From assembly GCF_004798865.1 (NCBI RefSeq), contig NW_025336348.1:634172-698171 (forward strand): 64,000 bases of DNA, read 5' to 3'. Under the pieces are notes generated by a model, which was not told where the DNA came from, searched no databases, and worked only from the letters and a program-made list of their open reading frames with translations. The stretch comes from Varanus komodoensis (lineage: Eukaryota > Chordata > Lepidosauria > Squamata > Varanidae). A program made the translations under genes and the position numbers. Positions 55,119 to 64,000 of the stretch are shown piece by piece. The stretch's first letter is position 1, and the number at the start of each line of letters is the position of its first letter.

Positions 55119-57595
55119 GACTTCAACCTTTCACCAGTCACCTGGCTGGGGAAAGATGAATTATTTTTATACTATTATAAGTAATTCCGAATGTACCTCC
55201 ATATGTATAAATTATCATATACAGATGTCATGTGAATCTGTATCTTCTTCTGTTGGTTGATGCAACTCCTCTTTTGGGACCAGGCATAAGTGACTTCAAC
55301 ACAAACATGGATGATAGCCATGGAACCAGAGGAACGTATGAGTATATTTTATGGTATATGGAGTGTATAAAGTATACTAAGAAAATGCAGTCCTGTTTTC
55401 TACTAGCTCAATACGAGCATCATTGAGGAATGCCTAATGCTTGTGTGCAGTTTTGCCATTTGTACCTTTGGCACGGGATTAGTTTTCAAGTCAGAGCATG
55501 GCACCGGACTCCCTGCTGAATGAACCATGGTCAGATGCAGCAGGTACAGGTGACGAGGGCCTTTAATGGGTCTCCTCCCTTTGTGAGCCCACCTCCTCAT
55601 AGCCATGGCCACCAGCTGCAAATTCTCCTCATTGCTGCCACTTGATGGTTTGACAGACAGAGATCCAGAGATTGAGTAGGTCGTGGAATCTCCTCCTCAT
55701 GACCACGACCACCACCACCACCATTGTCTGGAGGCTGGAGAACAAGCCAGGTATAATGGTGGAAAGGAAGAGCACCTCTGCCAAGAACTTGACCATGCCT
55801 ACTTTTCACACCTGCCCTAGAGCAGACATTGGCCACTAAGTGCCCCTAACTCCAGATTCATTTGCAAGATACATTGGCAGCTGCCCCTGATGCTGGTCAT
55901 GATGCGCCCTGGCTTGGATCCAACTATAAGATCTTCTTAGGAAGTTCTTCCCAGTTTCATGTTTATTTTGCAGGACTCAGAAGAAATCCTACAGAGACAA
56001 AACACACATAAAAATATATCTATCGAGGGGCCTGGTTGCATTCAGAGCCAATCACAGCCCTTCACGGACACGGAGAAGTATGCTTATAGGAACGGTGGAG
56101 ACGAAGTGTGAGCGAGAGAATCTTTAGTTCATGGAGTGCTTAATATGTTTTAGTGAGCAGATGCACTGTTCTAAATATCCGAAAGCCCAAAGGAGGTGGG
56201 GAGACATTTCTTGGCACTGATGAGGTAGATTCATTGCCTGAGAATGGTAACTCTTCTTCCTCCATTGGAAGTGGATGCAAATACAACGATCATTTACACT
56301 AATGAGGAAAAAATAGAGAAGACAGATGTAAAAACTGAGGGGTGAACAAGCACGGGCAGGTAAACCAACAGAGTTCTCAGTTTGTCGTCTAGCTGAGAAT
56401 TTATAAACATTTATGCATCTTTATACCGGGCAATAGGAGTGCCACCTTTCCTTGTGGGTCTAGTATCACATCTGAGGGCTACTAAGTCTTGTTTGGATGG
56501 AAATAAAAATGTGAAAATCTCCCGATAAGCCCACAACACATTCATATATAGTTCTGTCAGGGCTATTATTTCTCTTTCTCTCCCTCGCTCATTCCCTCCC
56601 TCTGCCACTATTATTAATATGATTATTGTTTAACCTTGGCTAGGTTATAATGCTGAACATATGTATCCTTGCCCTTAATCACCTTGTCAAGTTAAACGAT
56701 ATATTCAACTTCATTTACATGACACACGATCTAATATTAGAGAACAACAATGCTATTGTAGCGTTAACCGGAATGTCTGAGCCAAGCGCCAGGAGGAACC
56801 GCCGGTCTGATTGCTGAAGGTCCCTCGGAAAGCGGCTTATTCCCTCACCTGCAGCTGGACCATAACGCCAACATTGTTACCAACATCTGGCTCCAATCAG
56901 CTCAGAGACCCTGATATGTTACTCCTGTGGCACATAAATTTAGCATTATATTCTTTTCCAAGCCTCTCTTGACCCCGCCACCCCCACTCCACGACAACCC
57001 ATTCTTTTCCCCTTTCAGGTTTTTAAGGACAAGATAGATTCATGGCTCCACAGAGTCTAACAAAATGGAAACCGCAAACAGAGTGAGTTACTGCCTGGTT
57101 TCCTAGGCCATACCATGCTGGTACGTACCACTTAAATAACGGAATTTTATGACTCGCTCCGAGCTTTCAAAATTCAACTTACTCTAGAAAACAAAGGATT
57201 TCTTTCCCCACACACCCCTATGGGAGAAAGGCGTTGACCCCATATTTAAAGTCAAAAGCCAAGAGAATTCACAACAGGCCGCAAAAGAATACATGCTGAT
57301 TATTTACAGATATGTCTCTTGGCAGATTAGAAGTGCATCAGCACACATTTTCTGAGATTTCTGAACTTTTATTAACTGCTTTAGAAAGGTGATGGCAAGT
57401 CATTACGAGGGGGTGACATTAAAAGAGGATGGCCCCGGTATAACTTTTCATACTAATGCAACCTGGCATGTGAGTTCGTATGCCCCCTTTTTTTAAGACA
57501 GCGGGGCATTTTGGGAATTTTGAGAGAGGCTTGTGGGCGCTCTCACAACATGGCAGCTGTGGGGAAGCTTGTCCGTTCATAAAATGGCAGCCAAT
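55119..57595. other. Repeat-poor unassigned stretch
   Basis: About 2.5 kb without a supported gene. The 56590-56900 part is AT-rich, free of recognised repeats and of mixed composition, and is a candidate conserved non-coding element. Near 57480-57590, GGGCATTTTGGGAATTTTGA and CATAAAATGGCAGCCAATGA suggest an unnamed dispersed repeat. Confidence 0.4.
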
Positions 57596-57860
57596 GAGAG
57601 CCAGTGTGGTGTAGGAGAGCCAGTGTGGTGCAGTGGTTAAGAGTGCGGGACTGGAACTCAGAGGATCCGGGTTCGAGTCCCCGCTCGGCCATGGAGCCAA
57701 CTGGGGGACTTTGGGTCAGTCACAGACTCTCAGCCCAACCTACCTCACAGGGTTGTTGTTGTGGGGAGAAGATGGAGGAGGAGAATGATGTAAGCTGCCT
57801 TGAGCCCTTTGTAGGGAAAAGGCAGGATATAAATCGAAAAATAAATAAATAAAATAAATT
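57596..57860 (+). mobile_element. tRNA-derived SINE, well preserved, with duplicated head
   Basis: Full-length copy. GAGAGCCAGTGTGGTG occurs twice (57596-57611 and 57615-57630). The internal Pol III promoter looks intact: box A TGGTGCAGTGG (57626-57636) and box B GGTTCGAGTCC (57670-57680). The body CCTACCTCACAGGGTTGTTG and the L2-like tail GGGAAAAGGCAGGATATAAA end in an AATAAATAAATAAA run. Close to the 47.6 and 63.6 kb copies, so the family has moved recently. Confidence 0.96.
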
Positions 57861-58639
57861 GTAGACATGGCTGGTCATAAAACACTCATTCCTCAGAAGA
57901 CAAGCTGGTCAGACTAAGAGAAACAGAACTGGCCATGGAGCTGAATCAAGGCAGAAGTGTGATCTGAGTTCCCAAACACAAGACCATCTTTTTGAACCAA
58001 ATTGAAAATGTACTGGAGAGGCGTTGCCTCATGCACACCACTTCAAAGCACAGTTAGTGTACTTTTTAGAAAAACTTAGGAAATTAGATACAAATCAGGG
58101 TGCATAATTGGAGATCCCAGATGCGGGTCATATTCATTGTGCAAAAAGCAATGGGGTTTGGCAATAGGAACACGATGTGGAACAGTTGTATTGCTGTCTC
58201 CAAAAATGCATATTTGGTGTATGGTGTCTACCTGGGATCCCCTGCACAGAACCTGGGGGTGCTATGGCACCCATGAATTCCTTCGATGGTGCCTGCATAT
58301 GGGTCTGGTATGTCTGAATTTTTAAGAATGTGCATACATGGATTTGTGTGAAATGCATGCAAGTTTTTTAGCAATTTTGTATAGGCTTTAACAAAAGTAA
58401 GTGTTCATTTGAAGGTGGCATTGAAGGTGGCACTTTCAAAAATATTGAAAGTGTTACAAGGTCCTCAAGTCATACATTTTAGGAGGTGGGTGTTTATTCT
58501 TTCAATATTGTAATTTCAGCCTTCCAGCTGTCAGAAAGAGGTAAATAAACTATTTCCTCTTCCTTTCCTCATTTCCATGGGGCTGGAAATTAATTTAAAA
58601 GATTGACTACGTCAGTACTGATTACAGTTTCAGTACAAA
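57861..58639. other. Unassigned stretch
   Basis: No gene or named repeat recognised. Confidence 0.4.
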
Positions 58640-58765
58640 ATTTATCATCATCAATTAATGTATACATCACCCATCAGCTGAAGCTCTCTGGGTGGTTCTC
58701 AACAGCGCATTAGAAATATCAATAAAAGATAAAATAAAACATCATAAAAGTTTGCAATACAGAAT
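58640..58765 (-). mobile_element. L2-type LINE 3' tail
   Basis: TGTATACATCACCCATCAGC, TGAAGCTCTCTGGGTGGTTC and AACAGCGCATTAGAAATATC follow the reversed L2 3' UTR. Confidence 0.65.
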
Positions 58766-58782
58766 GTAAAACTAAATTTTAA

Positions 58783-58826
58783 ATGTGTGTGTATACATAT
58801 ACATATATATTTATATACACGTACAA
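58783..58826. repeat. (TATACA)-type low-complexity run
   Basis: GTGTGTGTATACATATACAT followed by ATATATTTATATACACGTAC. Simple alternating purine-pyrimidine DNA. Confidence 0.85.
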
Positions 58827-58827
58827 G

Positions 58828-59065
58828 CAAAAATGTAGGGAGGGCCAAAAATAAGTATACGGTACTGACCAGGTCATGTTTAGTCTCCCAGGTGCTCAAA
58901 ATTTCCTCCATCAACCTTGCAACATTCCTGGGACCTGTTTCTAGCTTTGTGACATAAATTCCGGCTAGCACTAATGTCGACAAATACTTGTGAGATGAAC
59001 TCCTTCAATTTGTCCACTGTGTGAGGTCCTCCATGGGCCAAGCAGTATTGCACCACCAACAATTA
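58828..59065 (-). mobile_element. Mariner-like DNA transposon, transposase C-terminus
   Basis: The minus strand encodes HTVDKLKEFISQVFVDISAS and, further on, RNRSQECCKVDGGNFEHLGD before a stop. The order (LKE-I, then R-CQEC and GG-FEHL at the end) is the typical C-terminus of Tc1/mariner-superfamily transposases. Just after the stop comes TACTTATTTTTGGCCCTCCC, resembling a mariner-type terminal repeat. Only the 3' quarter is visible. Upstream sequence is lost or too eroded, and a CR1 end lies at 59226. Confidence 0.55.
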
Positions 59066-59225
59066 GCCAAATTAAACAATCCCTTATTAAAGGAAGCTTA
59101 CAATATCCAGTAGATACAAAGCATTTTTTTCTCGGATAAGATGCAGTGGAAGAGCCGCAGTTGTGCAAGTAGGTGTCAAAATGATGAGTAGATGCAGCTG
59201 GACAGACATCGGATAGGGTTGCTTT

Positions 59226-59300
59226 ATCTTGCAGTCCTGTGGTTTTGACCTGATGACCTTATTGGCCCCTTCCAGCTCTACAGTCATATGATTCTATGTT
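59226..59300 (+). mobile_element. CR1 LINE extreme 3' end
   Basis: GACCTGATGACCTTATTGGC, CCCTTCCAGCTCTACAGTCA and ATGATTCTATG form the CR1 3' terminus. Confidence 0.82.
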
Positions 59301-59604
59301 GTGGGACCTTCAGCACTTTCTCAACAGCTGAAATTTCTGGTGACAATTCCCCAACTTGTCATACTTGGCAAGAATCTGCCGGCGTGTGAGGTGGATGTGG
59401 GCAAGCATTAGTCTTACAATAGTCCAGCCATTGATATTCAATTGGAAGTTGTCACCCCTTCACGCTGGTCTGAGTTATTCTGCAAGACTGCAAAATCCAC
59501 CATGCGGCAAAATGGTGAATACAGCAAAATACGCAATGCAAACACCAGTGAAAACACATCCATGAGTAGTTTTTATTTTTAAAACAAGCCCTCTGAGTGG
59601 GATG
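59301..59604. other. Unassigned stretch between CR1 ends
   Basis: No named repeat. It could hold upstream parts of the mariner-like relic, but no convincing motif was found. Confidence 0.35.
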
Positions 59605-59697
59605 GCGTGACTTGGTGTCCTGCAACAGCTGGGGGTTGGGTCTGATGGCCTTCATGCCCCCTTCCAACTCTGCTATTCCATGATTCTATGAATCTTC
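59605..59697 (+). mobile_element. CR1 LINE extreme 3' end
   Basis: GGTGTCCTGCAACAGCTGGG, GGTTGGGTCTGATGGCCTTC and CCATGATTCTATGAAT form the CR1 3' terminus. Confidence 0.87.
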
Positions 59698-60914
59698 CCT
59701 TCTGAATAAATGGCATTACCAGTGGCACTGCCCAAAATATGACCCAGAAGATGGATTTTCCATGCCGGTCTTCTGGGAAACCAGAAGGCAGAACAGAATT
59801 TCCACCTGACTTGCTAATTTTCCACCCATCCTGCCATATGCAGACTATACTGATTTTTATAATGCACACTGATCATGACACCAGCGATATCTGTCGGCGT
59901 AGCCTATATTCCTTTGCTTTAGCAAGTTTCAGTTTTGAAAATAATCTGGATATTCTCAAGAATCCGAATCACCTTTGCAACATGGGGTTTTGAGATGCAA
60001 TCTACCTCCCATAGAAGGCACTGACAAAACTCCCATTGATTTTAATGGGCCTGGATTGCACCCTTTGTCACTTAATAAATGCTAAGTACTGTGATTGTTC
60101 ACTGTGACTTTGTTCCACGCACTCCCATTTTGCAGAGGTATTGTTATCTGAGTGGGAGATTGCTGGGACCCAAAATGATAATTCCTTTTTGTGGTTTGCA
60201 GCCTTGGCTTGTGGTATTATGGAATCTCCTGCAAAAATTACATGTTTTCAAACAGGAAGGTCGATTAGATGCAAAAAAGGCCATTATGAAATTGAACCTA
60301 CCGCATATTGCCTTTGCATTCATACCTAAATATAGACTCACATTATGTATAAATAATGGCAAATCTATTCTATTGATAGAAAGAGAATAAAGCAAATGTT
60401 TCCTTATGATAATAATTTTTAAGCATCTGGCTCTGCATGCACTGAAGCTTTTGCTGCGATGGATTTTTAGCAAACACTGAACACCAGAATGGTAATGCAT
60501 AATGTTAACAATTTAACTTGGATCATCATTTTAATTACAATATTAAACAATGAAATGCAGTTATCCCCAAACAGCACAAAATCTCTCCCTGAATGTATTT
60601 TAAAACTGAACAAATTGAACAAAGACTTGAGGAAATCCCCTGTTTCAATCAGGAGCTGCTCATTTGAGTTAGTGCATCCTTCCTTTGATGATCACAAGCA
60701 ATTAGCACTTCTTCTGAACTACCTTCCTCAGGGGAACCTAGCAGGGGAGGTGCAGTTAGCTATACGGGGCCATCAATGTGCAGAACAGCAGCAACAGAAA
60801 GTAGATATCTGCCCCATGGAGCTTGCAATTCAAAGTGTGATCAGTGACGGAGAAGAGGAAAGTGCTTCACACCAAGAAGATGATATTTATGCCGAATCCT
60901 TTATAGGCTAAGGG
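59698..60914. other. Repeat-poor unassigned stretch with a 140-codon frame
   Basis: No named repeat. The plus-strand frame 60489-60911 gives a 140-residue hydrophilic protein with a hydrophobic start (WIIILITIL) and an acidic end (DGEEESASHQEDDIYAESF). No domain is recognised and it overlaps no known element, so low support. The 60080-60480 part is AT-rich and could be conserved non-coding DNA. Confidence 0.35.
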
Positions 60915-61075
60915 AGACCAGAGCTCAGTGGTGGAGCACATGCTTTGTGTAGAAAGTCTCTGGTTTGATCCCTGGCACTTCCAGCGAGGGCAGGGAAATC
61001 TCCTGCGAGATGTTGCTGCCAGTCAGTGTCAGCAATACAGGCTAGATGGCCCAGAGTTCTGCTGGTGCACAAGGC
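60915..61075 (+). mobile_element. tRNA-derived SINE, second family
   Basis: Head CAGAGCTCAGTGGTGGAGCA, TGCTTTGTGTAGAAAGTCTC and a box-B-like GGTTTGATCCC, then GAGATGTTGCTGCCAGTCAG and CAATACAGGCTAGATGGCCC. This follows the squamate SINE whose consensus reads GGCTCAGTGGTAGAGCAT, GGTTCAATCCCTGGC, GCTGCCAGTC…ACAATACTG. The 3' part is eroded. Confidence 0.78.
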
Positions 61076-61221
61076 TGGTTCCTAGGCTACCTGCCATGAG
61101 GCACTTTGGGATGGTCAGGGCTACGCAACTGGTAGACCATAACATATGGAAGCCAAGCTTTCACCATCTCTCATCACTGGCTGTGCTGGTCAGCGCTCCA
61201 GGTCAGGTGTATGAAAGGCCA

Positions 61222-61690
61222 CCAGTTTGTTTGTTTATTTGTTTGTTTATTTTATGTTCTTATATGCCATCCAATCCCAAAATCTCCGGATGGCTTACAA
61301 AAATAAAAAAAAAACAAAAAACAAAGCAACCATATACAAAAAACAACACGCAACACACTGCATCCGATATATGATGATAAAATCAAGGATAAAACCAATT
61401 AGCTGTTAAAATATTGGGAAAATAAAAAGGTCTTTGCCTGATGCAGAAAGGAATAACACAATGGCACCCGGCAAACCTCCCTGGGGAGCATGTTCCACAG
61501 TCGGGTTGCCACCGCTGAAAAGGTCCTTCTCCGAGTAGCAACCCTCCCAATTTCCTTCAAAGAGGGCTCCCGGAGAAGGACCTCTGCCTCAGATCTCAAG
61601 GGGCAAGCAGGCACAAAGGGAAGAAGGTGCTTCTTTGGGTATCCTGGTTCAGTTCCTAGCCCCACTAGAATCTCAATATGCCATTTCTTG
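61222..61690 (-). mobile_element. L2 LINE 3' end
   Basis: A (TTTG/TTTA)n tail and TTATATGCCATCCAATCCCA open the reversed 3' UTR. The ORF2 C-terminus reads GTEPGYPKKHLLPFVPACPL, REPSLKEIGRVATRRRTFSA, VATRLWNMLPREVCRVPLCY over 88 codons, an intact C-terminal frame. 5' truncated at about 61.69 kb. Confidence 0.93.
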
Positions 61691-61997
61691 GTCAGACCAG
61701 GAAGTGGCAGACGAACAGAGAGATAAATGCTTCCTTTCCCTGTTTTCTAACTGGATGCTTAACTGTTTTTCTTAGCCAGTTCTGGCTGCAGTAGACACCT
61801 AACATGTAAACAAGTTGTTTCTTTGTCTTACTCTCCTCTGTCAGAGAACTACAGCTGAGACGGGAAAGCAGTCACACATGGAGTAAGATCCTGACTGGGC
61901 GATCACATCAAAAAGCAAGAAATGCATCACCAAGAAAGAGGATGCTAATTTGCACAACATGTGGACATGGGCATGTTCGTGTATAGATGCTATTTGT
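61691..61997. other. Unassigned stretch
   Basis: Nothing recognised. Confidence 0.4.
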
Positions 61998-62065
61998 TTA
62001 TTTATGTCTATTCCACCTCATAGCCAGAGCTCTTGGGTGGTTTACGACAATGTAGGAATAATAAC
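61998..62065 (-). mobile_element. L2-type LINE tail stub
   Basis: GTTTATTTATGTCTATTCCA, CCTCATAGCCAGAGCTCTTG and GGTGGTTTACGACAATGTAG are the reversed L2 3' terminus. Confidence 0.6.
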
Positions 62066-63149
62066 TTTTGAAACAGAAATATGGTACATCTCTGTTCGGA
62101 AGATGGAGGCCAGGTGACCGAGGTTATCTTCCTGAATCTGCTGTCTAGATGCATTCTGGGGACTGAGGGCCCAACTCTCCCTTCCAGTGGCTCTAGATCT
62201 TTATTTGTTGGACCAGACAGCTCAACAATCCTCTCTAATGTTCCAAGCTTTTGCTTGACTTTTGTCTGTTTTGGGGGGTTTAGTTTTCTTTTTGCATTAT
62301 CTGAATTATGTAATGGATTTGTGCTTTTGCAGTAGCAGGGGGCAGCTAATGAAGCTACTGAATGGAAACAAAAAACAAAAACAAACCCCAAACTGTGGCA
62401 TCTGTTTCCAATTTATCTGCGAGTCAGTTGGACAGATAATTAAATAAACATGTAGATGTTCAGGACAAGGATGGGTCTTCCTATTATACTTATGAAGGTC
62501 TTAATTCAATCACCAAAGTCATCAGGCAGCTGAAATCAGGGCCCAGACTTCCATTAATGGTTCATCTACTTGCTTATTCTTATTGCACATGCTCATTTCA
62601 TTGTTGCAATTCTCTCTCTCATTGCAACAATAACCAGGGAGCAATTAAACACAGACAAAACATTTTATTTCCCCTTTCTGTGCATGTTCGTTTCTGCATA
62701 GCAGGAAACGTGCACTAATGGAAAAGATGCTACTAAGCACCGCTCTCCTCTACCTGGATGGATTTGCTCCTAAAACCCCTTTTGGAAGAAGCCGCGAGAT
62801 CCAGCGTCTTCTGCAGCCCAGCAGATGAAGAAAGGGCAGCGTCGCACCTTTAAAAGGCAGCCCAGCCTTCCTTTTTCAGCACTTGCCTTGTGACACCTTT
62901 TCATTCTCACTTTATAGCAGCAGTGCGAGGCAGATTGTCCAGGTCTCCTTAGTGGTGGCTCCGTGACCATAATGCACTGCTCTTTTAGGGTCTCCTGACT
63001 CCAACACTATGATCTTTTTGGTGTCTACTCAAGACTTTCCTGTACTTCTGGATATTTGATGTTATGTGATGGGGCCTTTTAATGTTCGCTCTATATGTGT
63101 CCTGATTTTTCAGCATGGATTGTTTAAGTTTATTCAAACTGGTTTTTTG
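62066..63149. other. Unassigned stretch
   Basis: No gene recognised. The 127-codon minus-strand frame at 62008-62391 overlaps the L2 stub and has no domain. Confidence 0.4.
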
Positions 63150-63367
63150 TTGCATTTATAACCTGTCTTTTTCCTTCGAGGAACCCAGGATAGCTCGTGT
63201 GATCCTTTTCCTCTCCATTCCATGCTCACAATAACCCTGTGAGGTAGGTCAGCCTGAGAGTCCATGACTGGCCCCAAGTCACCAAATGAGCTTCATGTCT
63301 GAGTTCAGACTGAGCCCCAGTTGTTCTGAGTCCTGTCCTAACCACTCTAACCACTATACCACATTGC
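63150..63367 (-). mobile_element. tRNA-derived SINE, diverged
   Basis: Reversed tail CATTTATAACCTGTCTTTTT, body TGCTCACAATAACCCTGTGA, GGTAGGTCAGCCTGAGAGTC and reversed head CCACTCTAACCACTATACCA. Nearly full length. Confidence 0.86.
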
Positions 63368-63573
63368 TTCGATTTTTGCATGCTCAAAGTTTTACCTTTT
63401 TGTCAACTGCCAGAGGAACTTAGGTACGTGTAGGTGAGGCAGGCATAGAAACATAATGCATGGAACAAATGAATGAATTCAGGGGCTGAGCAAGCTTAAG
63501 CGGCAAGACTATCTGCCAGTTTTGTTCTCAGGTAGCAAACGTCTTTCTCCTCGCACGAAGTCAGTATCAGAGA

Positions 63574-63826
63574 GAGAGCCAGTGTGGTGCAGTGGTTAAG
63601 AGCGTGGGACTGGGACTCAGAGGATCCGGGTTCTATTCCCCGCTCGGCCATGGAGCCAACTGGGTGACTTTGGGCCAGTCACAGACTCTCAGCCCAACCT
63701 ACCTCACAGGGTTGTTTTTGTGGGGATGAGATGGAGGAGGAGAATGATGCAAGCTGCCTTGAGCCCTTTGTAGGAAAAAGGCAGGATATAAATCGATAAA
63801 TAAAATAAATAAATAAAATGTGGACT
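63574..63826 (+). mobile_element. tRNA-derived SINE, well preserved
   Basis: Full-length copy: GAGAGCCAGTGTGGTGCAGT, GGACTGGGACTCAGAGGATC, box-B-like GGTTCTATTCC, GCTCGGCCATGGAGCCAACT, CCTACCTCACAGGGTTGTTT and tail AGGCAGGATATAAATCGATA with AAATAAATAAAAT. Nearly identical to the 57.6 kb copy, so recently dispersed. Confidence 0.96.
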
Positions 63827-64000
63827 CTCACAGCATACATTTGCATGAACGCAGCTGCAAAGCTCCTTACTGATCCTGCATGGGAAATTCTTTCACTGGG
63901 AGAATCTGTATGGGGACCGGTACTTTTAAACTTTGTGCTGTTTAACCGACGGTGCTTGCGTGAAAGGACTGGAATCAGTGGAAAACAGTGGGGTGGCCAA
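63827..64000. other. Unassigned window end
   Basis: Nothing recognised. Confidence 0.4.

Noticed and set aside
57596-57860. Functional tRNA gene
   Set aside because: Box A and B are present but the sequence cannot form a full cloverleaf and continues into a SINE body repeated across the window.
60915-61075. Functional tRNA gene in the second SINE family
   Set aside because: Same reasoning: the head is tRNA-like but the downstream body matches a SINE.

Overview
This is repeat-rich, gene-free vertebrate DNA, most likely from a squamate reptile (lizard). No host exon, tRNA or rRNA gene, CRISPR array or operon is recognisable. Reading frames over 100 codons fall either inside LINEs or in stretches with no recognisable domain. 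The assignment rests on the repeat mix: BovB-type RTE LINEs together with L2-clade and CR1-clade LINEs, tRNA-derived SINEs with an L2-like tail, a possible 5S-rRNA-derived SINE relic, MIR-like SINE relics, and Tigger-, mariner- and hAT-like DNA transposon relics. BovB plus young L2 plus CR1 argues against birds, crocodilians and most mammals. The species cannot be fixed from sequence alone. The DNA could be intergenic or a large intron.

Layout. 0-5 kb: CR1 3' ends on both strands, a SINE, a short L2 tail, and unassigned DNA. 5-15 kb: few recognisable repeats (a MIR-like relic, an L2 tail near 13.3 kb, one small hairpin). 15-19 kb: a Tigger-like relic with internal repeats, an orphan GC-rich frame, a 0.7 kb CR1 and an L2 3' end. 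19-23.7 kb: a possible 5S-like SINE, small tandem duplications and an unassigned GC-rich block. 23.7-31.2 kb: the LINE-rich core, with a decayed minus-strand L2, the best preserved plus-strand L2 (27.6-29.3 kb), a second L2 3' end directly after it, and a BovB 3' end. 31-49 kb: scattered BovB and second-lineage RTE 3' ends, SINEs on both strands, L2 tails, microsatellites and palindromic MITE-like elements. 49.5-52.3 kb: two CR1 fragments around an L2 split by a BovB and by another L2 tail. 52-64 kb: sparse repeats, a mariner-like relic, two well-preserved SINEs, and L2 tails.

There is no gene cooperation to describe. The only visible interplay is between mobile elements: SINEs carry an L2-like 3' end, which suggests L2 machinery moved them, and elements have inserted into one another. 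I saw no gag, pol or env of a retrovirus or other LTR element. No new biological system is evident. The best leads are the recent SINE insertion with a 14-bp flanking repeat, the palindromic elements at 45.4 and 54.7 kb, the inverted repeat inside the Tigger relic, and three repeat-free AT-rich stretches that could be conserved regulatory DNA. All family calls come from remembered consensus features, not from a database search.
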